DNA of 64,000 bases from contig CANIBZ010000001.1 in assembly GCA_947466425.1 (NCBI GenBank), positions 1 to 64,000 of the forward strand, given 5' to 3'. The translations under genes were made by a program, and so were the position numbers. The notes below the pieces were generated by a model. It had not been told where the DNA came from. It worked only from the letters and a program-made list of their open reading frames with translations, and ran no database searches. Below, piece after piece: positions 30,625 to 41,501 of this stretch. The DNA comes from Flavobacteriales bacterium (lineage in GTDB: Bacteria > Bacteroidota > Bacteroidia > Flavobacteriales_D > Sanyastnellaceae). The first letter of the stretch is position 1, and each line of letters opens with the position of its first letter.

Positions 30625-30651
30625 CGGGCCGAATGACATTCGGCCCGTTTT
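30625..30651 (+). terminator. Rho-independent terminator-like hairpin
   Basis: CGGGCCGAATG-A-CATTCGGCCCG followed by TTTTGTTTT. Confidence 0.7.
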
Positions 30652-30726
30652 GTTTTCTGACAGCCTGTCGCTCTTTTTGGCTTGGCTTAACGATTGTCAA
30701 AGGGGGATTACATTAAATTTTAGGCT

Positions 30727-31278
30727 ATGACAGAAGAATTGAATGACAATGAGTCACAAGAATTGGAAAATAACGAAGTGAACGAGACTCCAGTTGAGGA
30801 GACTTCAACAGAGGCCCCGGTGGAGGCAACAATAGAACCTTCAGCTGATCAGTTAGTTGCAGAATGGAAAGATAAATATGTTCGTTTGACCGCAGATTTC
30901 GAGAATTTCAGAAGACAAAGAAATCTGGAACGAATTGAATTGTTGAAGAATGCTTCGAGAGATGTTATTGTTGACTTACTTCCAGTACTCGATATTTTCG
31001 AATTGGCTATGAAATCCAATGAGACCAGTGAAGATGTGACAGCAGTTAAGGAAGGCTTTTCATTAATCTACGGAAAGCTTTTTGGTGAATTGGAGAAGAA
31101 GGGGTTGAAGCCAATGGAGAGCAACGGTCTTCCTTTCAATGTAGATTTTCATGAGGCTATTACTGAGTTTCCAGCCCCAACGGAAGAGCAAAAGAACACA
31201 GTAATAGATACTGCAGAGAAGGGTTATTTGTTAAACGGGAATGTAATACGCTACGCCAAAGTAGTGGTAGGAAAATAA
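30727..31278 (+). CDS. grpE: Nucleotide exchange factor GrpE
   Basis: [25 protein letters not shown]...[16 protein letters not shown]. Confidence 0.94.
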   Translation: MTEELNDNESQELENNEVNETPVEETSTEAPVEATIEPSADQLVAEWKDKYVRLTADFENFRRQRNLERIELLKNASRDVIVDLLPVLDIFELAMKSNETSEDVTAVKEGFSLIYGKLFGELEKKGLKPMESNGLPFNVDFHEAITEFPAPTEEQKNTVIDTAEKGYLLNGNVIRYAKVVVGK

Positions 31279-31280
31279 TT

Positions 31281-32390
31281 ATGGCTAAGAGAGATTATTA
31301 CGACGTATTGGGTATTGCACGAAGTGCGAACGAGGCTGATATAAAAAAGGCCTATCGCAAATTGGCGATTCAATTCCACCCCGATAAAAATCCTGACGAC
31401 AGTTCGGCAGAAGAGAAATTCAAAGAAGCCGCGGAGGCTTACGAGGTGTTGAGTGATAATCAAAAACGTCAGCGCTACGATCAATTCGGTCACGCCGGAA
31501 TGGGTGGCGGTGGCGGCGGTCAAGGCTATGGTGGTGGAATGAATATGGACGATATCTTCTCGCAATTTGGAGATATATTCGGAGGGTTTGGTGGAGGCGG
31601 AGGAAGCAGATCAAGTTCAAGAAGAGTAAAGGGAAGCAACCTTCGCATTCGTGTTAAATTGAATTTGGAAGAAATAGCTTTCGGTACAACTAAGAAGATT
31701 AAGGTTTTTAAAATGGCGAACGCCGATGGCGTAACCTACGATACTTGCTCAACATGCGGAGGATCAGGACAAATACGTCGCGTGCAACAAACCATCTTAG
31801 GTGCTATGCAAACCGCAGCCACGTGTCATGTATGCAGCGGTGCTGGAAAATCAATTAAAGATCGTCCGAAAGATGCCGATGCATACGGACAAGTTCGCAA
31901 AGAGGAAACCGTTGAGATTAAAATTCCAGCGGGTGTAGGTGAAGGAATGACGTTAAATGTTTCAGGAAAAGGAAATGCCGGTCCGTTCGGTGGAGTGCCA
32001 GGAGATTTACTTGTTCAGATTGAAGAAGAGGAGCACACTGAGTTGAAACGAGACGGAATTCATTTGTACTACGATTTGTATTTGAATTTCGTGGATGCAG
32101 CGATGGGAGCGAGCATAGAAATTCCATTGGTGAAGGGTAAGGCGCAAATAAAAATAGAGCCCGGAACACAAGCCGGAAAAATACTTCGTTTGAAAGGAAA
32201 AGGAATTCCGGATGTTAACGGATACGGTTCTGGAGACTTAATGGTGAACATCAACGTTTGGACACCACAGAAACTTTCATCGGAAGAAAAAGAAATTTTA
32301 ACGAAGCTTCGCGAGTCTGAAAATTTCAAACCGAATCCTTCTGCCAAAGACAAGAGCTTTTTCCAACGTGTAAAAGAAATGTTTCAGTAA
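31281..32390 (+). CDS. dnaJ: Molecular chaperone DnaJ
   Basis: [34 protein letters not shown]; CxxC zinc motifs ([16 protein letters not shown]). Confidence 0.95.
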   Translation: MAKRDYYDVLGIARSANEADIKKAYRKLAIQFHPDKNPDDSSAEEKFKEAAEAYEVLSDNQKRQRYDQFGHAGMGGGGGGQGYGGGMNMDDIFSQFGDIFGGFGGGGGSRSSSRRVKGSNLRIRVKLNLEEIAFGTTKKIKVFKMANADGVTYDTCSTCGGSGQIRRVQQTILGAMQTAATCHVCSGAGKSIKDRPKDADAYGQVRKEETVEIKIPAGVGEGMTLNVSGKGNAGPFGGVPGDLLVQIEEEEHTELKRDGIHLYYDLYLNFVDAAMGASIEIPLVKGKAQIKIEPGTQAGKILRLKGKGIPDVNGYGSGDLMVNINVWTPQKLSSEEKEILTKLRESENFKPNPSAKDKSFFQRVKEMFQ

Positions 32391-32397
32391 TTAGGCA

Positions 32398-33183
32398 ATG
32401 GAGCAGGAAGAAGAGAAAACAGAATTTGCGCGCTACTTCCTGCAAATAGCCTACGACGGAACCAACTACCACGGATGGCAACGTCAACCGAATGCTCATT
32501 CGGTTCAAGAAGAATTAGAAAAAGCCTTGTGCAAAATATTGCGCCTGCCGAAGGTGGTTACGCTAGGATGCGGCCGCACAGATACGGGAGTGCACGCGAG
32601 CGATTTTTATCTTCACTTCGTTCCAGAAATTCATGAGTTAAATGAAGGGGAAACGCTCTTTAGACTTCAGCAAGTGTTGCCGAAAGACATTGCAGCATAC
32701 AAGCTTTTCAAAGTAAACAACAGAGCGCATGCGCGATTCGATGCGAATGAACGCTCTTACGAATATCGTATTGCAAAAAAGAAGGATCCCTTCCAACGCA
32801 ATTACACGTATTTCTACGGAAAAGATTTAAACGTAGAAGCCATGAACAACGCAGCGCAATTAATGTTAGGTTCTCATGATTTTGCCTGCTTCTGCAAATC
32901 GGGCGGAGGTCAGATGACTACGATATGTGATGTTCGTGAAGCGAGATGGGAAGAGAAGGAAGGTCTTTTGATCTTTCACATTACTGCCGATCGATTTCTT
33001 CGGAATATGGTTCGCGCTGTGGTGGGAACTCTATTACAAGTGGGAAAGGGAGAAATGAATTTGGAAGAATTTCAAGAAGTGCTGAACAGCAAATCGAGAA
33101 ACGAGGCAGGAGAAAGTGTTCGTCCGAATGGACTGTTTTTAACTCGAGTTATTTATCCGGAATCTACCTTCCGAACAAATTAG
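32398..33183 (+). CDS. truA: tRNA pseudouridine(38-40) synthase
   Basis: YDGTNYHGWQRQPNAHSVQEELEKAL, GCGRTDTGVHA. Confidence 0.94.
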   Translation: MEQEEEKTEFARYFLQIAYDGTNYHGWQRQPNAHSVQEELEKALCKILRLPKVVTLGCGRTDTGVHASDFYLHFVPEIHELNEGETLFRLQQVLPKDIAAYKLFKVNNRAHARFDANERSYEYRIAKKKDPFQRNYTYFYGKDLNVEAMNNAAQLMLGSHDFACFCKSGGGQMTTICDVREARWEEKEGLLIFHITADRFLRNMVRAVVGTLLQVGKGEMNLEEFQEVLNSKSRNEAGESVRPNGLFLTRVIYPESTFRTN

Positions 33184-33186
33184 AAT

Positions 33187-34929
33187 ATGGCATCAGGGAA
33201 GGCGTTTGATTGGAAAATATTTGCTAGGCTGTATCAATACAGCAAGCCCTATCGCGGAGGTTTCGCTGTGACTTTGATTTTGGTTCTTGTGCTCTCAGGG
33301 CTTACAGTGGTGCGTCCTGAGCAAATGCGTAACATGCTAGATGTTGCAGTTCCAGGTGGAGATAGCATGCAAATCTTGAATGTGGCCATTTGGTTTTTTG
33401 TTGTCTTAGCATTGGAAATTGTCCTGCAATACATTCAAACACTTGCAGCGAATAGCGTTGCGCAAAGCATTACGCTAGACATGCGTGAGCGCGTTTATGC
33501 GCAAGTGATTCGATATAAATTAAATTACTTCGATAAGACGCCTGTTGGACAATTGGTAACGCGTCACATAGGAGACATAGATGGTATTGCGGAAGTGTTC
33601 AGTGTTGGACTTTTGGATATTATTCGCGATACGCTGAAGTTGCTGGTGATTGTGGGGTTCATGTTTTTTCTCGATTGGAAGTTGACGTTGATTGTGATGC
33701 TTCCCATTCCGATTTTACTTTGGGCAACACGCTTGTTTCAGCAAGCGGTGAAGAAGTCGTTTCAAGACGTGCGAAATGAAGTAGCACGTATGAATGTGTT
33801 CGTGCAAGAGCATGTAACAGGAATGAACATTGTTCAATTCTTCAACCGTCAGAAAATTGAAAACGAGAAGTTCGTAGAAATTAATGCACAGCAGCGAGAT
33901 GCTCACATTCGTGGCATTTGGGCGTATTCCGTGTTCTTTCCGGTAGTGGAAATTCTTTCTGCACTTTCTGTTTCTCTCTTGCTTTGGTGGGGTGTAAAGT
34001 CGAGTTTGAATTTGGAAATGTCACCGGGATTAATTCTCGAATTCAGCACATTCATAGCCATGATGTACAGACCCATTCGTCAAATGGCAGACAACTTTAA
34101 CGTGCTTCAAATGGGTGTGGTGAACGCCGAGCGTGTATTCAAATTAATGGATGAAGATCATTCGGAAGAAGATACACTGCACGAAGAGATGCAGGAAGTG
34201 AATGGAAGAATTGAATTCCGAAATGTGAGTTTTCAATATGTGGAAAATCAACCGGTGTTGACCAACTTCAATATGATAATTGAAGCTGGGAAAAGCGCGG
34301 CTATCGTAGGTTCTACGGGTTCTGGGAAATCTACACTTATTTCTTTGTTGAATCGATTCTACGAAATAAATAGCGGTGAGATTTACATCGATGATGTTGC
34401 GCTTTCGAAATTGCCTTTGGTTTCCCTTCGAAAAACAATTGGAGTTGTGCTTCAAGATGTCTTTCTTTTCAGTGATTCCATTCGAAACAATTTAACCTTA
34501 TACAACTCGGAGATTTCCGATGAGCGAATGATTGCCGCTGCGAAGATGGTGGGCGCTCATGAATTCATTCTGGCGCTTCCGGGCGGATATGATTTCGATG
34601 TAAAGGAAAGAGGAACGTTGCTCAGCACTGGACAGCGACAGCTTCTAGCATTCGTTCGCGTCTTCCTTCAAGATCCAAAAATTGTTATTCTTGACGAAGC
34701 GACATCAAGTATTGATACCGAATCTGAATTACTGATTCAGCGCGCTACCGAGCTTCTTACAAAAGACAGAACATCCATTGTTATTGCGCATAGACTTTCA
34801 ACCATTCAGCAAGCCGATGTGATTTTTGTATTGGAAAAAGGAGAAATAATTGAGCAAGGGAGTCATTCAGAGTTAATGACATTGAGCGGTCATTACCGTA
34901 ACTTAGTGGAACTTCAATACAAGAAATAA
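33187..34929 (+). CDS. ABC transporter, permease-ATPase fusion (MsbA-like)
   Basis: TM domain plus GSTGSGKSTLISLLNRFY, STGQRQLLAFVRVFLQDPKIVILDEATSSID. Confidence 0.93.
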   Translation: MASGKAFDWKIFARLYQYSKPYRGGFAVTLILVLVLSGLTVVRPEQMRNMLDVAVPGGDSMQILNVAIWFFVVLALEIVLQYIQTLAANSVAQSITLDMRERVYAQVIRYKLNYFDKTPVGQLVTRHIGDIDGIAEVFSVGLLDIIRDTLKLLVIVGFMFFLDWKLTLIVMLPIPILLWATRLFQQAVKKSFQDVRNEVARMNVFVQEHVTGMNIVQFFNRQKIENEKFVEINAQQRDAHIRGIWAYSVFFPVVEILSALSVSLLLWWGVKSSLNLEMSPGLILEFSTFIAMMYRPIRQMADNFNVLQMGVVNAERVFKLMDEDHSEEDTLHEEMQEVNGRIEFRNVSFQYVENQPVLTNFNMIIEAGKSAAIVGSTGSGKSTLISLLNRFYEINSGEIYIDDVALSKLPLVSLRKTIGVVLQDVFLFSDSIRNNLTLYNSEISDERMIAAAKMVGAHEFILALPGGYDFDVKERGTLLSTGQRQLLAFVRVFLQDPKIVILDEATSSIDTESELLIQRATELLTKDRTSIVIAHRLSTIQQADVIFVLEKGEIIEQGSHSELMTLSGHYRNLVELQYKK

Positions 34930-35345
34930 TGACCAACGCCGAGAAGATTGTAAACTTCATGTTCACCAACGATGCGTTTAGCCAATGGTTGGGCATTGAA
35001 CGATTACGCGTTGCTCCCGGAATTTGTGATCTGCGTATGACGGTTCGAAATGAAATGTTAAACGGATTTGCCATTGCTCACGGTGGAATTTCTTATTCAC
35101 TTGCCGACACGGCTTTGGCCTTTGCTAGCAATGCGCATGGACTGAAATGTTATTCGGTTGAGACATCAATTTCGCATGTAAAACCGGTGGTAGAAGGAGA
35201 TGTTCTTACAACCGTTGTTGAAGAGAAAAGTCTGTCGAGACGCATTGGTGTTTATCACATCACTGTTTTCAATCAGAACAACGAAGCTGTGGCCTTTTTC
35301 AAGGGGACCGTTCACAGGTCTGAAAAATCTTGGGAAATCGCATAA
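34929..35345 (+). CDS. PaaI-like hotdog-fold thioesterase
   Basis: MLNGFAIAHGGISYSLADTALAFASN, SRRIGVYHITVFNQNNEAVAFFKGTVHR. Confidence 0.88.
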   Translation: MTNAEKIVNFMFTNDAFSQWLGIERLRVAPGICDLRMTVRNEMLNGFAIAHGGISYSLADTALAFASNAHGLKCYSVETSISHVKPVVEGDVLTTVVEEKSLSRRIGVYHITVFNQNNEAVAFFKGTVHRSEKSWEIA

Positions 35346-35384
35346 TTTTCAAGGACTTTCTTTCTTAAATCGTAAATTTGCACC

Positions 35385-36602
35385 ATGCAAGAAAATACGC
35401 GCGTGGGCAAGGTTTCCCACTTGTTAGAAAAACTATCTGAATCTGCAACGTTAGCCATGGCTCGCATGGGTCGTGAACTAGCTGCAGAAGGGAAACCCGT
35501 GGTGAACCTTTCTATAGGTGAACCCGATTTCAATACTCCTGATTTTATTAAGGAAGCTGCTATTGCGGCCATACACGCAAACGTAACGCATTACCCGCCG
35601 GTAAACGGATTCCTAGAATTGCGTCAAGCTATTTCAAAGAAATTCAAACGAGACAACGACTTAACCTATTCACCAGAACAAGTGGTTGTAAGCACAGGAG
35701 CGAAACAAAGTTTAGCGAATGTGATTTTAGCGTTGGTGAATCCGGGCGATGAAGTAATTATGCCAAGTCCATATTGGGTAAGCTATGCTGAATTGGTGAA
35801 GATGGCCGGAGGAACCGTTGTTGAACTGCACGCAGGAATTGAAAGCAATTTTAAAATCACTGCGGAAGGTTTGAGCAACGCCATTAACGATAAAACGAAG
35901 TTGATTATTTATAGTTCTCCATGCAATCCTACGGGCTCTGTTTACAGCAAGGAAGAGCTTGAAGCATTAAGCAAAGTTATTCTTCAGCATGAAGGGGTTT
36001 ATGTGATTAGCGATGAGATTTATGAGTTAATCAATTTTGTTGGAAAGACTTATTCCATAGGTGCTTGCGAAGGCATGTTAGACCGCACCATTACGGTGAA
36101 CGGTGTATCGAAAGCATTCGCAATGACCGGATGGAGATTGGGATACATTGGCGCTCCGATATGGATTGCGCAAGCGTGTAACAAGATGCAAGGACAAATT
36201 ACAAGCGGTGCAAACACCATTGCGCAAATGGCTGCTAAGGCGGCGTTGGAAGCAGACCCGTCTGTGGTTAACGAAATGATTGCAGTGTTCAAGACGCGCA
36301 GAGATCGTGTGTTCGAAGGACTATCGAAAATCCCTGGATTGAAGATTAATCTTCCTGAAGCGGCATTCTATTTTTACATAGACGTTACAGCTTTCTTCAA
36401 CACGACAGACGGTGAAACCGTTGTGAAGAATTCTGAAGACATGGCCATGTACTTGTTGCGCAAAGTGTATGTTGCAACAGTTGCAGGAGATGCCTTTGGC
36501 GATTCGAATTGTATTCGAATTTCGTATGCGACTTCCGAAGAGAATTTAGATCAAGCCGTTTCTAGAATGGCTCAAGCTTTATCCGAATTAAAACCGTTAT
36601 AA
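35385..36602 (+). CDS. Pyridoxal phosphate-dependent aminotransferase (aspartate aminotransferase family)
   Basis: VVNLSIGEPDFNTPDFI, SSPCNPTGSVYSKEE, TVNGVSKAFAMTGWRLGYIGAP. Confidence 0.92.
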   Translation: MQENTRVGKVSHLLEKLSESATLAMARMGRELAAEGKPVVNLSIGEPDFNTPDFIKEAAIAAIHANVTHYPPVNGFLELRQAISKKFKRDNDLTYSPEQVVVSTGAKQSLANVILALVNPGDEVIMPSPYWVSYAELVKMAGGTVVELHAGIESNFKITAEGLSNAINDKTKLIIYSSPCNPTGSVYSKEELEALSKVILQHEGVYVISDEIYELINFVGKTYSIGACEGMLDRTITVNGVSKAFAMTGWRLGYIGAPIWIAQACNKMQGQITSGANTIAQMAAKAALEADPSVVNEMIAVFKTRRDRVFEGLSKIPGLKINLPEAAFYFYIDVTAFFNTTDGETVVKNSEDMAMYLLRKVYVATVAGDAFGDSNCIRISYATSEENLDQAVSRMAQALSELKPL

Positions 36603-36603
36603 A

Positions 36604-37605
36604 TTGAATAAAGAATCTGTACAGTCATTCTTCAACTCATTGTCTGAGAAAACCATCTTGGTGGTTGGCGATGTTATGATAGACGCCTATTTGTGGGGGA
36701 AGGTGGAGCGCATTTCTCCAGAAGCTCCCGTTCCCATTGTTCACATTCAAAAAAAAGAAAATCGTTTAGGAGGTGCCGCAAACGTGGCTTTGAATATAAA
36801 TAGTCTGGGAGCGAAAGCAATTATGTGTTCTGTAGTTGGTGACGGATCGAAGGGCGATATTTTCCGGAAGACCGCGAAGGATTTAGGTTTTAGCACGGAA
36901 GGAATTATAGATTCCACAGAGCGAATGACAACCGTGAAGACGCGCGTTATTTCTGGCGGACATCACATTGTTCGCATTGACGATGAAATTACTTGGCCGC
37001 TATCTGCAACCGATGAGCGGAATTTACTCGATTGCATTGATCAGATTTTAAGCAAACAAAAAGTAGATGCAATAGTATTTGAAGACTACGACAAAGGAGT
37101 TTTGACTGAAAAAGTAATTGCACAGGTCATAGAGAAAGCCAAGGCTTTGAATATTCCAGTAAGCGTAGATCCGAAATTGAAAAATTTCAAAAGCTATATT
37201 GGCTGTTCACTTTTCAAACCCAACTTGAAAGAATTGAAGGAAGGAATGAAGGTGGAGTTCGCTGCCGATGATACGGCCTCTATTGAGCAGTCGTTGGTGA
37301 ATCTTAGAAATGAATTGAACGCGGAAGGTGTTATGGTTACACGTTCTGAACATGGGGTTACTTCATTCGACGGCGATAATTTCTCTACTCATTCAGCGCA
37401 CAAACGTGAGATTGTGGATGTGTCAGGAGCAGGCGATACGGTGATTGCCGTTGCCACGCTGGCCTTGGCTTCCAATTGGAACATGTCTGACATTGCCGAG
37501 ATAGCGAATCTTGCAGGAGGATTGGTGTGTGAGAAAGTGGGAGTAGTTCCAATCGATAAAGAATTATTAAAGTTGGAAGCAGAACGAATTGCAGTTTCAA
37601 TTTGA
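36604..37605 (+). CDS. PfkB family kinase (RfaE/HldE kinase domain-like), TTG start
   Basis: ILVVGDVMIDAYLWGKVERISPEAPVPIVHI, VDVSGAGDTVIAVATLALAS. Confidence 0.88.
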   Translation: MNKESVQSFFNSLSEKTILVVGDVMIDAYLWGKVERISPEAPVPIVHIQKKENRLGGAANVALNINSLGAKAIMCSVVGDGSKGDIFRKTAKDLGFSTEGIIDSTERMTTVKTRVISGGHHIVRIDDEITWPLSATDERNLLDCIDQILSKQKVDAIVFEDYDKGVLTEKVIAQVIEKAKALNIPVSVDPKLKNFKSYIGCSLFKPNLKELKEGMKVEFAADDTASIEQSLVNLRNELNAEGVMVTRSEHGVTSFDGDNFSTHSAHKREIVDVSGAGDTVIAVATLALASNWNMSDIAEIANLAGGLVCEKVGVVPIDKELLKLEAERIAVSI

Positions 37606-38363
37606 ACAAAATCGATGTAATTCGAATTCATGTAAGTATGGAAACAGTTAAGCCGTATAATCAAGGCGGAAAGAAGGAAGAGGTTGAGCAAATGTTCGAT
37701 CAAATTGCACACAGTTATGATTTTTTGAATCACTTCTTTTCGCTGGGAATCGATATCATCTGGCGCAAACGGGCCATACGTATTTTGAAGAAATATCACC
37801 CGAAGAAAGTACTCGATGTGGCTACAGGTACAGCAGATTTCGCGCTGCAAGCGGTGAAGTCTAAGCTGAACGCTTCTTCTATCGTTGGAGTAGATATTTC
37901 AGAAGGTATGTTGGAAGTGGGAAGGAAGAAGGTGAAGGAAAGAGGATTCGAACAAATTATTGAATTAAGAAAAGGAGATTCAGAAAATCTTCCATTTGAA
38001 GATCACAGTTTTGATGCCTACACTGTAGCTTTCGGTGTACGAAATTTCGAAAATCTTGAACAAGGCATGCGCGAAATGTTGCGCGTTCTTCGTCCAAACG
38101 GAGTAGGCGTAGTTTTAGAATTTTCCCGTCCGAAACATTTCCCAATAAAACAATTATTCGGATTTTATTTCAAATACGTTATGCCAACTTTAGGCAAGTG
38201 GGTTTCGAAAGACAGTCGCGCGTATGCTTATCTTCCAGAGTCTGTGGCTCAGTTCCCTTCAGGAAAAGATTTTTTAGCCGTAATGGAAAAGGTAGGATAC
38301 CAGCGAGTGCGCTGCATTCCATTAAGCGGTGGTATTGCAAGTATTTACATTGGTGAAAAGTGA
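37602..38363 (+). CDS. ubiE: Demethylmenaquinone/ubiquinone methyltransferase
   Basis: QMFDQIAHSYDFLNHFFSLGIDIIWRKRAI, VLDVATGTADFA; start TTG 37602 or ATG 37638. Confidence 0.92.
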   Translation: MNKIDVIRIHVSMETVKPYNQGGKKEEVEQMFDQIAHSYDFLNHFFSLGIDIIWRKRAIRILKKYHPKKVLDVATGTADFALQAVKSKLNASSIVGVDISEGMLEVGRKKVKERGFEQIIELRKGDSENLPFEDHSFDAYTVAFGVRNFENLEQGMREMLRVLRPNGVGVVLEFSRPKHFPIKQLFGFYFKYVMPTLGKWVSKDSRAYAYLPESVAQFPSGKDFLAVMEKVGYQRVRCIPLSGGIASIYIGEK

Positions 38364-39631
38364 AAATAGAAATTCTTCCTTCTGAAATTAGTGGAGTTGT
38401 TTCGGCGCCTGCTTCGAAGAGCATTGCGCAACGCTACGTAGCCGCCGCTTTGCTTGCCGCTGGAGAAACAACCATTCGTCATTATCCGAATTCAGAAGAT
38501 CCTTTTCATGCAAGAAAATTGGCCGAGGCTTTAGGAGCAATCGTTCAACTTTCAAAGAACACATTGACCATTAAAGGCGGATTTCCGGCCAATGAAATTC
38601 ATGGAATTCGTTCCCCACAAAAAAATCTTTTTGCAGGAGAGTCTGGATTCGCTTCTCGATTGTTCGTTCCTATTGCAGCGCTTCACAACAGTGAAAAAGT
38701 TTTGAATGGAACGGGCACTTTATTGAACAGACCTTTCTTTGAATTTGAACCATATCTGAATCCGTTTGGAGTAACTGTTTCAACCAACGAAGGAAAACTT
38801 CCACTCACTTTTTCCGGACAATTAACTGCAGGAAAAGCGGAACTGTCTGCCGCAAACTCTTCTCAGTTTCTTTCAGGAATGCTCATGGCTTTGCCAAGAT
38901 GCACAGGCGATTCAGAGTTGGTGGTTACAGAATTGAATAGCAAGCCCTACATTGATCTCACCCTTGCGGTAATGAAAATGTTTGGGGTTGCCGTGAAGGA
39001 AGATAACGGAACTTATTTCATAAAAGGATCACAGAAATATAAACCGCAAGACGTTTCCGTCGATGGCGATTGGAGCGGTGCTGTTCCGCTTTTAATAGCT
39101 GGTGCATTAACGGCTACAGAAGGTTTGTTGGTGAAGAATTTAAATACGCGACTGCCGCAAGCAGATCAGGCTATCTTAGATGTTTTTGATTTAGCGAAAG
39201 TGAAATATACCCAGAACGAAAACAGTGTGAAGGTTTTCGCAAGCACCATTCATGCTTTTGATTTCGATGCCACACATTGTCCAGATTTATTCCCTTGCCT
39301 TGCGGTGTTGGCTTCTTTCGGAAACGGCGTGTCAACGTTGAAAGGCGCGAAGAGACTGGCCGTGAAAGAGAGCAATCGCGCTACGGCTATTGTTGAAGAA
39401 TTTGCGAAGTCTGGAATTCGGGTAATTGTTCGCGGAGATGATATGATGATTTACCCTGGGCATGCTCGTCCTGCCATTTGGAACGTGCACAAAGACCACC
39501 GCATGGTTATGGCTGGCGCGCTTTTCGGCATTGCTGGGGCGAAGACAGTTCTTCAAAATCCGGAAGTGATTTCGAAGTCGTATCCCGACTTTTTCAAAGA
39601 CATTCAATCGATTGGAGCGAAGATGAAATAG
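38360..39631 (+). CDS. aroA: 3-phosphoshikimate 1-carboxyvinyltransferase, GTG start
   Basis: APASKSIAQRYVAAALLA, VKESNRATAIVEEFAKSGI, KDHRMVMAGALFGIAG. Confidence 0.9.
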   Translation: MKIEILPSEISGVVSAPASKSIAQRYVAAALLAAGETTIRHYPNSEDPFHARKLAEALGAIVQLSKNTLTIKGGFPANEIHGIRSPQKNLFAGESGFASRLFVPIAALHNSEKVLNGTGTLLNRPFFEFEPYLNPFGVTVSTNEGKLPLTFSGQLTAGKAELSAANSSQFLSGMLMALPRCTGDSELVVTELNSKPYIDLTLAVMKMFGVAVKEDNGTYFIKGSQKYKPQDVSVDGDWSGAVPLLIAGALTATEGLLVKNLNTRLPQADQAILDVFDLAKVKYTQNENSVKVFASTIHAFDFDATHCPDLFPCLAVLASFGNGVSTLKGAKRLAVKESNRATAIVEEFAKSGIRVIVRGDDMMIYPGHARPAIWNVHKDHRMVMAGALFGIAGAKTVLQNPEVISKSYPDFFKDIQSIGAKMK

Positions 39632-39676
39632 CTCTTTACCAATTGAGAAGTATATTCGCATTCAAATCTATTTCGT

Positions 39677-40705
39677 ATGAAATTTACGGCAGAGCAAATA
39701 GCCGGTATGTTGGAAGGAACGGTTGAAGGAAATTCTTCAGCGGAAGTTTCAGGCCTCTCTAAAATTGAAGAAGGCAAAGCTGGAACCCTTACGTTTCTAG
39801 CCAATCCGAAATACATTTCTCATATTTATTCTACAGGCGCAAGTGTTGCCATTGTCTCCAACGATTTCGTTGCTGAGCAATCCTTGCCTGAAACGCTTAC
39901 GCTTATTCGTGTTGCAGATGCTTATGGAAGTTTCGCGAAATTGTTAGAAGCATATAGCCAATTCAAAAGACCTCGTCCGGGAGTTCACGCTTCAGCTGTT
40001 ATAGATTCTACGGTGGTTATTGGAGAGAACGTTCACATTGGAGCAGGAGTGGTTCTCGAACCGGGAGTTTCCATTGGAAATAACGCGGTGATTATGGCTC
40101 AGTCATACCTAGGCGAGCACGTGAAGATTGGAGATTTTACTACGATTCATCCGGGCGTAAAGGTTTATAGTGAATGTGTCATTGGAGCGAATTGCACGCT
40201 GCACGCTGGAGTTATTATTGGAGCAGATGGATTCGGCTTTGCACCACAAGCCGACCATCAATATGCGAAGGTTCCGCAGATCGGAAATGTTGTGATTGAA
40301 GATCGCGTTGAAATTGGTGCGAATACTACGATTGATAGAGCTACTTTGGGATCAACAATTATTCGTGAAGGTGTGAAGCTCGATAACCTCATTCAAATTG
40401 CACACAATGTTGAAATTGGAAAGAATACCGTCATTGCTGCTTTAACTGGAATTGCAGGAAGTACCAAGATTGGTGAGAATGTTATGATAGGCGGACAAGT
40501 TGGAATAGGTGGACATTTAACCATAGCGAACGGAGTGAAGATTGCGGCTCAAACGGGCATCAGCGCTTCTGTGCTGAAAGAAGACGTTGTAATGCAAGGG
40601 ACACCCGCTGTTAGCACCATGGACTTCAAAAAATCGTACATCATTCACCGCCGCTTACCTCAAATTCTCGAGCGCATAGAGCGACTTGAAAAAGGACAGA
40701 AGTAA
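39677..40705 (+). CDS. lpxD: UDP-3-O-acylglucosamine N-acyltransferase
   Basis: Left-handed beta-helix hexapeptide repeats; GADGFGFAPQADHQYAKVPQIGNVVIEDRVEIGANTTIDRATLG. Confidence 0.95.
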   Translation: MKFTAEQIAGMLEGTVEGNSSAEVSGLSKIEEGKAGTLTFLANPKYISHIYSTGASVAIVSNDFVAEQSLPETLTLIRVADAYGSFAKLLEAYSQFKRPRPGVHASAVIDSTVVIGENVHIGAGVVLEPGVSIGNNAVIMAQSYLGEHVKIGDFTTIHPGVKVYSECVIGANCTLHAGVIIGADGFGFAPQADHQYAKVPQIGNVVIEDRVEIGANTTIDRATLGSTIIREGVKLDNLIQIAHNVEIGKNTVIAALTGIAGSTKIGENVMIGGQVGIGGHLTIANGVKIAAQTGISASVLKEDVVMQGTPAVSTMDFKKSYIIHRRLPQILERIERLEKGQK

Positions 40706-41478
40706 TGTTATTGCTTCCTTATCTCAAACATTTATTTTTCGCCAAAGGACCTCACGGGGTTCACTCTCCTTTTGTTTTCAAACTCATTACAGATGTGCTG
40801 AAGCAGAATCGTTCTGAAGCTTGGAAACCGATTGAAGACGCTCGTAGAAAATTGTTGGCTAACGATACTGCTTATGTGGTGAAAGACTTCGGAGCGGGAA
40901 GTAAGGATCTTCAAACGACTCGAACCTATTCGCGATCTGTGGCTTCCAGCGCCATGCCGAAGAAAAAAGGAGAAGCGCTTCATTTGTTGGTTGAACATTT
41001 GCAGCCTTCGGGGCTGCTAGAAATAGGCACTCATTTCGGAATAGGCACACTCTATTTATCAGAGGCCCTTCATTCCACAAAAAAAATAATTACCCTTGAA
41101 GGAGATCCAACGCATGCGGCAGAAGCGCGCACTCTTTTTCATTCCTTCCAGAAAAATAATATTGAGGTGGTTGAAGGAAATTTCAACGACACCCTTCCAA
41201 CTACATTAACTGCATTTTCTGAAATGGAATTTGTTTATGTAGATGGAAACCATACGGAAGAGGCAACGCTTCGCTATTTCGAGGTTCTTCTTCAACATAA
41301 AAATATATCGTGCATTGTCTTCGACGATATCTATTGGAGCAAAGGAATGATGCGTGCTTGGAAGCAAATCTGTTCCGATTCACGCATAGAATTGAGCCTC
41401 GATTTCTATTGGTTCGGAGTCATTTTTCTGAATGGAAGAATGCGGAAGGAGCACTTCAATTTGTATCTACCACGCTGA
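40705..41478 (+). CDS. Class I SAM-dependent methyltransferase
   Basis: LLEIGTHFGIGTLYLSEAL, ITLEGDPTHAAEART, VYVDGNHTEEATLRYF. Confidence 0.82.
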   Translation: MLLLPYLKHLFFAKGPHGVHSPFVFKLITDVLKQNRSEAWKPIEDARRKLLANDTAYVVKDFGAGSKDLQTTRTYSRSVASSAMPKKKGEALHLLVEHLQPSGLLEIGTHFGIGTLYLSEALHSTKKIITLEGDPTHAAEARTLFHSFQKNNIEVVEGNFNDTLPTTLTAFSEMEFVYVDGNHTEEATLRYFEVLLQHKNISCIVFDDIYWSKGMMRAWKQICSDSRIELSLDFYWFGVIFLNGRMRKEHFNLYLPR

Positions 41479-41501
41479 TTTGTCGCGAGGTTCAAGAGTT
41501 G

